This document shows, one piece after another, positions 6,940 through 13,268 of a DNA stretch of 15,987 bases (its first letter is position 1; the number at the start of each line of letters is the position of its first letter). Origin of the DNA: Fimenecus sp045631075 (GTDB taxonomy: Bacteria; Bacillota; Clostridia; Oscillospirales; Acutalibacteraceae); the NCBI GenBank assembly GCA_045631075.1, contig JAZQUC010000118.1, positions 1-15,987 of the forward strand, read 5' to 3'. Under the pieces are notes generated by a model. That model ran no database searches. It saw only the letters and a program-made list of their open reading frames with translations, and was not told the DNA's origin. Position numbers and translations under genes: made by a program.

Positions 6940-7017
6940 GTAATTTTAATGTTTATTATTCAACTAATCCAAATAAATTGGAGTTTGTCGAGTGCATCGA
7001 AAATTAATTGGTGTTAT

Positions 7018-7090
7018 GGTAGGACGGGGTCTTGACCCCGCCGTTGCTGGTTTATATTGCTTTTCGGCGGGGTCAAGACCCCGCCCTACC
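7018..7090. repeat. 26-bp inverted repeat made of two REP-like palindromes
   Basis: Arms at 7018-7043 and 7065-7090 are reverse complements with a single mismatch (A7024), around a 21-base AT-rich centre. Each arm is itself palindromic (CGGGGTC-TT-GACCCCG), so single strands can fold either as one long stem or as two hairpins. Flanking bases retain weak further inverted similarity (GTCGAGT.. against GAGTTCGAT..), as in a decayed MITE. It could also hinder transcription. Confidence 0.85.
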
Positions 7091-7218
7091 GATTACATAT
7101 AAAAATCGAACTCACCGATAAATTATAATTTGAATGGCCAAATAAAAATTTACCCTGAACGCAGTGTAGGGTCTATTATAATAGGAAAGAGATTCTTCGC
7201 TTCGCCCAAAATGACAAT

Positions 7219-7236
7219 GCAGGCGTGGAAGCCTGC
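7219..7236. repeat. Short palindrome GCAGGC/GCCTGC
   Basis: Stem GCAGGC (7219-7224) and GCCTGC (7231-7236), loop GTGGAA, in a GC-richer block running to about 7245. It is similar in design, though not in sequence, to the palindromes at 7018-7090 and 13238-13260. Function unknown. Confidence 0.5.
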
Positions 7237-7256
7237 CACTACGCGTAAATGATACT

Positions 7257-7290
7257 CCACAACAAATTATAAATTGTGGCTTTTATTATT
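7257..7290 (+). terminator. Terminator, probably for bofA
   Basis: CCACAA (7257-7262) pairs with TTGTGG (7274-7279) around an 11-base AT-rich loop, followed by CTTTTATTATTT on the plus strand. It separates bofA from the TRIC-CooC-dehydratase operon. Confidence 0.55.
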
Positions 7291-7300
7291 TATTAAATAC

Positions 7301-7329
7301 TTTACTAATAATGTGTTCTGTGTTAAAAT
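7301..7329 (+). promoter_or_regulatory. Candidate promoter of the TRIC-CooC-dehydratase operon
   Basis: TTTACT (7301-7306), a 17-base spacer and TAAAAT (7324-7329), 48 bases before the first ATG. Another AT-rich run (TTATATATATA) follows, so the exact -10 is uncertain. Confidence 0.5.
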
Positions 7330-7376
7330 TATTTATATATATAAAAATGTGTCAAAAGCTATATGAGGTTTAATTT

Positions 7377-8027
7377 ATGGAAGTTTTTTCTACATTTATT
7401 GAAATTATTGGTGCTATTGCCTTCTCAATTTCAGGTGCTATGATTGCTATTAGAAGAAAAACTGACCTTTTTGGCGTTATTCTTCTCACTATTATTACTG
7501 CTCACGGTGGCGGACTTACACGCGATGTTGTTTTCAGTTTTTCTCCACCTGCTATTTTCGGTCTTAAATCACACATTATAATCAGTGTTATTGTTGCTGT
7601 TATCGTATTTTTATTTGCAAGAAAATTTAGTCATACATATCTTGAAAATGAATCAAAAATTGAGCATATAAATGATGTATTCGACGCATTAGGTCTCGGT
7701 GTTTTCGCTGTTATTGGTGTTAAAGTTGCATTTAACCACGGTCATTCAGATGAAGCACTAATCTGCATTACTTGTGGTCTTTTAACAGGTATTTGTGGTG
7801 GTATGTTACGGGATGTTCTCACAAATAACACACCATTTGTTTTAGTTAAACGAATTTACGCTATTGCTGCTCTTGCAGGTGCTGTTGCATACTATCTTCT
7901 TCATATTTATGGTGATATAATTCATATTGGTGAAAATTTAGCACTTGTAATCGGTGTGCTTGTGACATTTATTTTAAGAATTCTTGCTATGACATTCAAA
8001 TGGAACATGCCTATAGCAATTAAATAA
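7377..8027 (+). CDS. TRIC-type cation channel / UPF0126 membrane protein
   Basis: A 216-residue inner-membrane protein with seven predicted hydrophobic segments in the duplicated UPF0126/TRIC layout. Each half carries the hallmark glycine-rich loop: HGGGLTRDV at 43-51 and GICGGMLRDVL at 138-148. The first half also shows FSISGAMIAIRRKTDLFGV. Length is normal. Bacterial members form trimeric potassium- or cation-permeable channels; some relatives are annotated as glycine transporters, so the substrate is open. GAGGT at 7365-7369 precedes the ATG. It is the first gene of a run in which the CooC-type gene follows after only 9 bases (AAGGTGA ribosome binding site in the gap), implying one transcript. 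A role in ion or substrate supply to the dehydratase system is inferred from position only. Confidence 0.82.
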   Translation: MEVFSTFIEIIGAIAFSISGAMIAIRRKTDLFGVILLTIITAHGGGLTRDVVFSFSPPAIFGLKSHIIISVIVAVIVFLFARKFSHTYLENESKIEHINDVFDALGLGVFAVIGVKVAFNHGHSDEALICITCGLLTGICGGMLRDVLTNNTPFVLVKRIYAIAALAGAVAYYLLHIYGDIIHIGENLALVIGVLVTFILRILAMTFKWNMPIAIK

Positions 8028-8036
8028 GGTGATAAA

Positions 8037-8801
8037 ATGGAAAGAAAAGCAACTATTATTGCAGTTGCAGGTAAAGGTGGAGTTGGTAAAACTTCTCTTT
8101 CAGCAACTATTGTAAGATGTCTTGTAGAAAAATATCCTGACAAAAAAATTCTTGCAATTGATGCTGACCCTGCTGTTGGTCTTTCAACTGCATTAGGAAT
8201 TGATGTTAAGCTTACAATTGACGACATAAGAAAAGAGATTATTGCGTCTGTTGACGAAGGTGATACAAGAACTGCTATTGAGCTTTTGGGTGAAGCAAAA
8301 TACAGAATTTTTGATGCACTGGTTGAAACTGATGGATATTCATTTATTGCTGTTGGTCGTCCTGAAACTGCAGGATGCTATTGCAAAATAAATACATATT
8401 TAAAAGAAGTTATTTCAATTCTTTCAAATGAATTTGACTACGTTGTAATTGATGGTGAAGCAGGAATTGAACAGATTAACCGTCGTGTTATGGAAAAGGT
8501 TACTCACCTTCTTCTTATTACTGACCCAAGCAAAAAAGGTTGTCAAGTTATAAATACAATTAAATCAGTTGCTGACGAACTCGTTATGTATGAAAAAATC
8601 GGTGTAATCGTAAATCGTATGGCTGATGAAAGTCTTAAAGATTATATTGATACAAACGGTATTCCTGTTTTAAGTTATATCGAAGATGATAAAAACTTAT
8701 CAGTATTTGACATCAAAGGTGAGAATATATTCAATCTTCCTGCCGAGTCAAATGTTGTTATCGGTGTAAAAAATGCTCTTAATGAGATTGGAGTAATATA
8801 A
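8037..8801 (+). CDS. CooC-type nickel-insertion ATPase (MinD/ParA-like P-loop protein)
   Basis: A 254-residue cytosolic ATPase of the SIMIBI class resembling CooC/AcsF, which drives nickel insertion into CO dehydrogenase or acetyl-CoA synthase. It has the deviant Walker A GKGGVGKT (12-19), DADP (42-45) in switch I and VIDGEAGIE (137-145) for Walker B/switch II. Most telling is CYC (C114, C116), the CxC metal-binding pair of CooC dimers. Length matches CooC. No nickel enzyme catalytic subunit lies in view; the genes directly following are dehydratase subunits (ATG immediately after this stop codon). It may therefore mature or energise the dehydratase-like complex or its ACS-like partner, or serve a CODH encoded elsewhere. 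Family is secure; client protein is not. Confidence 0.85.
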   Translation: MERKATIIAVAGKGGVGKTSLSATIVRCLVEKYPDKKILAIDADPAVGLSTALGIDVKLTIDDIRKEIIASVDEGDTRTAIELLGEAKYRIFDALVETDGYSFIAVGRPETAGCYCKINTYLKEVISILSNEFDYVVIDGEAGIEQINRRVMEKVTHLLLITDPSKKGCQVINTIKSVADELVMYEKIGVIVNRMADESLKDYIDTNGIPVLSYIEDDKNLSVFDIKGENIFNLPAESNVVIGVKNALNEIGVI

Positions 8802-10007
8802 ATGAAAGATTTAAAACACTTAATCTATTTTGAAAACCTGTTACAAGAAGCTAACAATGACCTTGTTAAACAGGCAACAAATGATGGTAAACTTGCTCTT
8901 GCATATACATGTTATCATATTCCTGAGGTTTTACTTAATCTTGATAACTGTTTCTCTGTAAGACTTCGTGCACCTCGTACAGGCTCTATGGATATTGCAA
9001 CATATTATATGAGTTCATTCGTATGTGGCTATTCAAAAGCTTTGCTTGAAAGAGGTATTGAAGGTGGCTACAACTTCCTTTCTGCTTTAATTGGTGCAGA
9101 AACTTGTTCAGAAATGAATCGTTGTTATGAGCATTTTGAAATACTCAATCTTGTTCCTAACGACAAGTTTTTTGTAACTTTTGTCGACTCCCCTTTTAAA
9201 ATTGAAAATCATACAGTAAAACATTATACAAAGCAGTTAAGAGAAAAAATCCTTAATAAATTAAATGATGTTTATGGAATTGATACAAGTAATGAAGCAT
9301 TAAGAAAAGCAGTTGAAGAACACAATGAAATCTGTCGTCTTATTACTGAAATCGGTGAATACCGAAAAGAAGAAAACCCAAGAATTACAGGATATGAATT
9401 CCACGTTCTTTGTCTTGCTACATATTGTTGTCCTAAATATTTAATTCTTGATAAACTTCGTGAAACTGCAGAAGAATTAAAGACAAGAGAACCTGATGCA
9501 AAAAAGAATTATAGAGCAAAGATTGTTGTAGTTGGTTCTGAAATGGACGACCCTGACTTTACAAAGTTAATTGAAGACAGTGGTGCTTTAGTTGTTGCTG
9601 ACAGATTCTGTTTTGGTTCAATGCCAGGTCGTGAAGAAATCATTCTTAACGATGAAGATGATGTACTTACACAAATTGCACTTCATTATATGAAAACAAG
9701 TCAATGTCCACGATATATGAGTCACGAAAAAGTTCAGGAAAGACGTGACTACATCAAGAATTTGGTTGATGAATATAACGCTGATGGTGTTATGTATGAA
9801 CAGCTTAAGTTCTGTGAATATTGGGGTTACGAACGTGCTTTGGCATCTTATGTTATGAGTAATGACTATGGTGTACCAACTGCTGCAGTTGACAGACAAT
9901 ATACTGCATCGGCATCAGGTCAGCTTCGTACTCGAGTTCAGGCTTTCGTTGAAAGTCTTGAAATCAAGAAAATTCAGAAAGCAAAGGAGATGAGAGAAAA
10001 TGGATAA
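8802..10007 (+). CDS. 2-hydroxyacyl-CoA dehydratase family protein, shorter (HgdB/BcrB-like) subunit
   Basis: A 401-residue member of the HgdB/FldC/BcrBC superfamily, whose heterodimers hold [4Fe-4S] clusters and accept one very-low-potential electron from an ATP-driven activase. Early cysteines that could ligate the cluster are C37 (in YTCYHIPE), C75 (VCGYSKALL), C102 and C108. The C-terminal family block is clear: QLKFCEYWGYERA (C338), then DRQYTASASGQLRTRVQAFVE (365-384). In known dehydratases the tyrosine-containing position is usually Glu-Asp-Tyr before GQ.RTR.eAF, and here it reads DRQY. GGAG at 8790-8793 precedes the ATG, which directly follows the CooC stop. The end overlaps the next gene by 8 bases. 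Substrate cannot be read. Relatives include 2-hydroxyglutaryl- and lactyl-CoA dehydratases, benzoyl-CoA reductases and double-cubane cluster reductases. Confidence 0.82.
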   Translation: MKDLKHLIYFENLLQEANNDLVKQATNDGKLALAYTCYHIPEVLLNLDNCFSVRLRAPRTGSMDIATYYMSSFVCGYSKALLERGIEGGYNFLSALIGAETCSEMNRCYEHFEILNLVPNDKFFVTFVDSPFKIENHTVKHYTKQLREKILNKLNDVYGIDTSNEALRKAVEEHNEICRLITEIGEYRKEENPRITGYEFHVLCLATYCCPKYLILDKLRETAEELKTREPDAKKNYRAKIVVVGSEMDDPDFTKLIEDSGALVVADRFCFGSMPGREEIILNDEDDVLTQIALHYMKTSQCPRYMSHEKVQERRDYIKNLVDEYNADGVMYEQLKFCEYWGYERALASYVMSNDYGVPTAAVDRQYTASASGQLRTRVQAFVESLEIKKIQKAKEMRENG

Positions 10008-11529
10008 CTATGGCAAACTTTATAAAGAACATACAGGTCTTTTAAAGCATCGTGAGTGGCGTGGCTTTAAGGATACTATGTACGACTATTACCGTTGGTT
10101 GGTAACTTGGAAAGACATAATTAAAATGGCTCTTAAAGCTCCTGTTTCTACTGTAAAAGGTATTTGGAGATATCGTTGGATGGCATCTTATCTCTCTGCT
10201 CCATCATTTATTGACCGACACGTTGCAGGTCTTCGTGGACCACAGCTTCGTATGGCTCATCTTCATTACAATATGATTGTTAAGCACACAACTGATATGA
10301 TTAACTTATCATTACGTGCTGACGAAAAAATCAATCCTAACAACAAGCTTTCAAAGAAGATTGTTTTGATGGACGAAATCGTTCCTAATGAGGTTTTCAC
10401 AGGCTTCCCTAACCTTATTCCAGTACCATTGCAGACATTACCAATTTTCCTTGCATCTATGGTTGACCAGCAGATTACTCCACCATACCTTGAAGTAACA
10501 GAAAGTTTTGGTGTTCCTGCTGACGTTTGTCCTCTTCCAAGTGCTGAAGCAGGTGTTGCAATTGAAGACGACTATCCTAAAATGGGTTGCTGTATGATTG
10601 GTACGAATATGCCTTGTGACGGCTCAATTATGAACTCGTCATTCCTTGACAGAAGATTACAGTTACCTACTCATTTCTTCGGTATTCCACTTCGTTACAA
10701 TGGTGATGACGTTCAGGAATATGGTGTTGATGAAATTAAGGCACTTATTGAATTCATCGAAAAACAGACAGGTGAAAAATTTGATTGGGATGCTTATTTC
10801 AGTCGAATGAAGCAATATAACGAACAGCTTGAATATGAATTACAGAAGTGGGATATTAACAGAACTGAATATCCACAGATGACAGGTTCTTGCTTCTGGC
10901 TTTACAGAATTTTCTATTTCAACCTTTCAGGTGGCACAAATGAAAGATTCTTAAAGGTTGATAAAAAAGTCAACAAGATTATGATGAAAGCTTATGAAAA
11001 GAAAACTCCTGTTTCAAAAGAAATGCGACACAGAGCTGTTGTATGGTCTTGTCCTGCTAACTACTATACAAACTTTGCAAACTGGCTTGAAAATTGCTGG
11101 GGTATAAATGTTGTTATGGATATGGAAACTATGATTTCATATCTTCACATTGACACAGAAGACAAAGAACAGTCCCTTAAAGACCTTGCAAAAACATATC
11201 AGCGTTCAATTATGAGAAAGCACACCAAAGGTGGCTATCAAAACGTTGTTGATGAACTCTGGAGAATTGTTGAAGAATATAATGCTGATACAGTTATTAT
11301 GTATGACCAGATTTCATGTAAAGGTATGGATGGTCTTACAGGTATATTTGATGACCAGGCAAGAGAACGAAATGTGAACTTTATTTGGGTTAAACAAGAC
11401 CTTATGGACCCACGTACAATTTCACGACGTGAAATGCGTGACCAGGTTAACAAATATATGCAGACAGTTTTGCAAGAAGAGCCACTTGATGCTTCTCTTC
11501 TTGATTTTGAAGACGATATGGCATGGTAA
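10000..11529 (+). CDS. 2-hydroxyacyl-CoA dehydratase family protein, longer (HgdA/BcrC-like) subunit
   Basis: A 509-residue partner subunit, larger than most family members (about 370-480). The extra length is an N-terminal extension of about 110 residues rich in Trp, Tyr and basic residues (LLKHREWRGF, YRWLVTW, YRWMASYLSAP). This lacks a signal peptide but could dock to a partner or membrane surface. The family domain starts near 120 (KIVLMDEIVPNEVF). It shows VCPLPSAEAG (C177), GCCMIGTNMPCDGS (C197, C198, C206) as likely cluster ligands, SGGTNERFL, and a late DQISCKGM (C440) with the C-terminal RTISRREMRDQVNKYMQT. AAAGGAGA (9983-9990) precedes the ATG inside the previous gene, and the ATGGATAA overlap implies coupled translation and a heterodimer. 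The substrate is unknown. Confidence 0.82.
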   Translation: MDNYGKLYKEHTGLLKHREWRGFKDTMYDYYRWLVTWKDIIKMALKAPVSTVKGIWRYRWMASYLSAPSFIDRHVAGLRGPQLRMAHLHYNMIVKHTTDMINLSLRADEKINPNNKLSKKIVLMDEIVPNEVFTGFPNLIPVPLQTLPIFLASMVDQQITPPYLEVTESFGVPADVCPLPSAEAGVAIEDDYPKMGCCMIGTNMPCDGSIMNSSFLDRRLQLPTHFFGIPLRYNGDDVQEYGVDEIKALIEFIEKQTGEKFDWDAYFSRMKQYNEQLEYELQKWDINRTEYPQMTGSCFWLYRIFYFNLSGGTNERFLKVDKKVNKIMMKAYEKKTPVSKEMRHRAVVWSCPANYYTNFANWLENCWGINVVMDMETMISYLHIDTEDKEQSLKDLAKTYQRSIMRKHTKGGYQNVVDELWRIVEEYNADTVIMYDQISCKGMDGLTGIFDDQARERNVNFIWVKQDLMDPRTISRREMRDQVNKYMQTVLQEEPLDASLLDFEDDMAW

Positions 11530-11543
11530 AGGAGAAATAAACT

Positions 11544-12344
11544 ATGAAATATTTTGGTGGATGCGACGTTGGCTCAACATATACAAAGTGTGTTATTCTT
11601 GATGAAAACGGTAATATTGCTGCTAACGTTACAAATAGAAGTAAAATCAATCCTGTTCAGAGTGCTGAAATTGCACTTGAAGATGCAGTAGCACAGATTA
11701 ACGGACTTAATTCTGCAAAAGAGCTTACATATCTTATCGGTACAGGTTACGGAAGAAATAAAGTTCCTTTTGCTGACGAAAACATTTCTGAAATCAGTTG
11801 TCACGCTATGGGTGTGCACGTAACAAATCCTGAGGTTAAGGCAATCATTGACATTGGTGGTCAGGACGTTAAGGGCATATCAATTGATACTGACGGTACT
11901 GTTAAAAACTTTGCTATGAACGACAAATGTGCTGCTGGTACAGGTCGTTTCTATGAAGCAATGGCAAATGCTTTTGAAATGACATTACCTGAATTTTCAA
12001 AACTTTCACTTAATGCTAAAAATACAATTCCTATTACAGCACAGTGTACAGTTTTTGCTGAGTCAGAAGTTATTTCACTTGTTGGTGAAGGTAAGCCAAT
12101 GGATGAAATTGCAGCAGGTATTCAGCTGGCTGTTGCAAAGCGTTGCTTTGTTATGGCTAAAAAAGCAGGTGCTGTTGACAGTATTACACTTACAGGTGGT
12201 TGTGCTAAAAACGACGGTCTTAAAAAGGCAATCGAAAAGGTGCTTAAAATCAATGTTGTTGAATTAAAGACTGACCCACAACTTATGGGTGCTTTAGGTG
12301 CTGCTGAATATGCACGTCAAAAGGGACTTGCAAAGGAGAATTAA
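11544..12344 (+). CDS. ATP-dependent dehydratase activase (HgdC/BadF-type, ASKHA fold)
   Basis: A 266-residue activase of the BadF/BadG/BcrA/BcrD family. These homodimers share one [4Fe-4S] cluster between the subunits and use ATP hydrolysis to push an electron onto the dehydratase. The cluster cysteine of each of the two motifs is present: C129 in NDKCAAGTGRF and C168 in AQCTVFAESEVISL. ASKHA nucleotide motifs are GCDVGSTYTK (6-15), IDIGGQDVK (102-110) and TGGCAKNDGL. Length and spacing match HgdC-type archerases. AAAGGAG (11528-11534) covers the previous stop codon, with 14 bases between genes. It is the natural electron donor for the two subunits encoded just upstream. Its own reductant (ferredoxin or flavodoxin) is not in the window. 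Confidence 0.93.
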   Translation: MKYFGGCDVGSTYTKCVILDENGNIAANVTNRSKINPVQSAEIALEDAVAQINGLNSAKELTYLIGTGYGRNKVPFADENISEISCHAMGVHVTNPEVKAIIDIGGQDVKGISIDTDGTVKNFAMNDKCAAGTGRFYEAMANAFEMTLPEFSKLSLNAKNTIPITAQCTVFAESEVISLVGEGKPMDEIAAGIQLAVAKRCFVMAKKAGAVDSITLTGGCAKNDGLKKAIEKVLKINVVELKTDPQLMGALGAAEYARQKGLAKEN

Positions 12345-12345
12345 T

Positions 12346-12501
12346 ATGGATGTTATATTTATAATTCTTGGTGTTATACTTGCACTTTTCCTTATAACTT
12401 TTGCAATTTATTGGTTTAACCTTGATATGAAGCTTGTAAGAGTTGTTTATGACTGGTTGCAGAAACACTACGATAAAATGAAAAGAGATAAGAAATTATA
12501 A
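12346..12501 (+). CDS. Single-span membrane miniprotein, 51 aa
   Basis: A 51-residue protein starting MDVIFIILGV, with one hydrophobic helix (about 3-25) and a basic, amphipathic cytosolic tail ending KMKRDKKL. The start is chosen at 12346, one base after the activase stop codon, because AAGGAG (12333-12338) lies 7 bases upstream; a longer in-frame reading from 12298 would overlap the activase gene and has no ribosome binding site. Its stop codon overlaps the next ATG (TAATG), so it is translationally coupled on both sides. No family is recognised. It could tether the dehydratase-like complex to the membrane, perhaps near the TRIC-type protein from the first gene of the operon (inference). 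Confidence 0.72.
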   Translation: MDVIFIILGVILALFLITFAIYWFNLDMKLVRVVYDWLQKHYDKMKRDKKL

Positions 12502-13196
12502 TGAGATTATATAATAACCTTATCGACGAAATAAAAAGCAGTTTAAATAATTCAAAAAAGCTTGAGAAAAGTAACATTGAATTAAATGTAAGTAATAAAA
12601 ATTCAGTAATTTTCATGTCCGATACTGCATTTGAGCTTGGTGGAAATAATAGGTCTTGTGTTAGCAGTCTCGCTGTATCAAGTGACCTTGAATTTTCAAA
12701 TTTTGTTTATTTACAAGGACTTGACCTTGATAAAATCAAGTCTGACTCCCCTTTTGGAAAGTTTGTTTTTGTTCAGATTGAAAATTTTCCTGATGAACAG
12801 GATACATTCAATAAAATCAAAGAGTTAGAGGCTTTAAGATACCATTTATCCGTTGACGGATTTATGACAAGAGCGTCTGCACTTAATATGCGTGAACAGA
12901 TTAGAGTCAGCAAAAAGGCTATTAAGTCAGGTGCTACATTTAATGATTATGGTGATGCACTTTTAAAGGAATATCTTAAATTTTCTTATGTAAAAAGTGC
13001 GGAAATATATTTTGTTACTGATTGTGACAATTTTGATACTCTTAACTCAGTTGCTAAAAAAATAAGTCAGACAACATCAGCATTAAATCACATTTTTGAC
13101 AACGTTATGTTTGATTGTTCAAGTTGTAATCTTAAAGAGATTTGTGATGAGGTTGACGGACTTAAAGATTTACATTTAAAGAATGTTAAAAAGTAA
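12501..13196 (+). CDS. Protein resembling part of the CODH/acetyl-CoA synthase beta subunit
   Basis: A 231-residue soluble protein, last gene of the operon. SVIFMSDTAFELGG (35-48), RYHLSVDGFMTRASALNMRE (113-132) and VRVSKKAIKSG (136-145 region) recall short proteins annotated as CO dehydrogenase/acetyl-CoA synthase beta-subunit family, from memory and not by search. The C-terminus has a cysteine motif, DCSSCNLKEICDEVDGL (C206, C209, C215), a plausible iron-sulfur or nickel site. It is far too short for AcsB (over 700 residues) or CdhC. The full A-cluster ligand set (six cysteines) is absent, so acetyl-CoA synthesis is unlikely. TAATG coupling to the miniprotein and a terminator 10 bases downstream place it in the unit. 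A structural or metal-carrier role with the CooC-type ATPase is inference. Confidence 0.55.
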   Translation: MRLYNNLIDEIKSSLNNSKKLEKSNIELNVSNKNSVIFMSDTAFELGGNNRSCVSSLAVSSDLEFSNFVYLQGLDLDKIKSDSPFGKFVFVQIENFPDEQDTFNKIKELEALRYHLSVDGFMTRASALNMREQIRVSKKAIKSGATFNDYGDALLKEYLKFSYVKSAEIYFVTDCDNFDTLNSVAKKISQTTSALNHIFDNVMFDCSSCNLKEICDEVDGLKDLHLKNVKK

Positions 13197-13205
13197 ATAT
13201 GTATG

Positions 13206-13232
13206 AAAAAAGAGGCTATATAGCCTCTTTTT
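13206..13232. terminator. Bidirectional terminator between the dehydratase operon and the Xre gene
   Basis: A perfect palindrome with stem AAAGAGGCT/AGCCTCTTT and an ATAT loop, flanked by an A-run on the left and TTTTT on the right. It ends the plus-strand operon 10 bases after its last stop codon and can also end the converging minus-strand regulator transcript. Confidence 0.9.
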
Positions 13233-13237
13233 CTATC

Positions 13238-13260
13238 GGTCGGGTCTCTGTGCCCGACCC
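13238..13260. repeat. REP-like palindrome GGTCGGG/CCCGACC
   Basis: Seven-base arms GGTCGGG (13238-13244) and CCCGACC (13253-13259) around TCTCTGTG. Followed by CTAC, as the element at 7065-7090 is followed by its CCCTACC end. It lies between the terminator and the stop of the Xre gene. On the minus strand it may act as the first part of a double terminator. Confidence 0.65.
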
Positions 13261-13268
13261 TACAAGAT

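Larger units (their letters stand above)
6940..7376. other. 437-base intergenic region with REP-like palindromes
   Basis: No open frame with a ribosome binding site was found. From left to right it holds a pair of inverted GC-rich palindromes (7018-7090), a degenerate AT-rich stretch with ACCCT/AGGGT at about 7152-7171, a GCAGGC/GCCTGC hairpin (7219-7236), a plus-strand terminator (7257-7290) and the promoter of the next operon (7301-7329). The GC-rich blocks stand out from AT-rich surroundings and look like accumulated fragments of mobile palindromic repeats. Confidence 0.6.

Noticed and set aside
7018..7090. Intrinsic terminator
   Set aside because: The stem is very strong but there is no T-run after either arm, and a better terminator follows at 7257-7290.
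7922..8227. 101-residue minus-strand frame across the TRIC/CooC junction
   Set aside because: It runs antisense to two recognised genes and shows no family features.
12298..12345. 67-residue version of the membrane miniprotein
   Set aside because: The extra 16 residues lie inside the activase gene in another frame and are not hydrophobic or preceded by a ribosome binding site.
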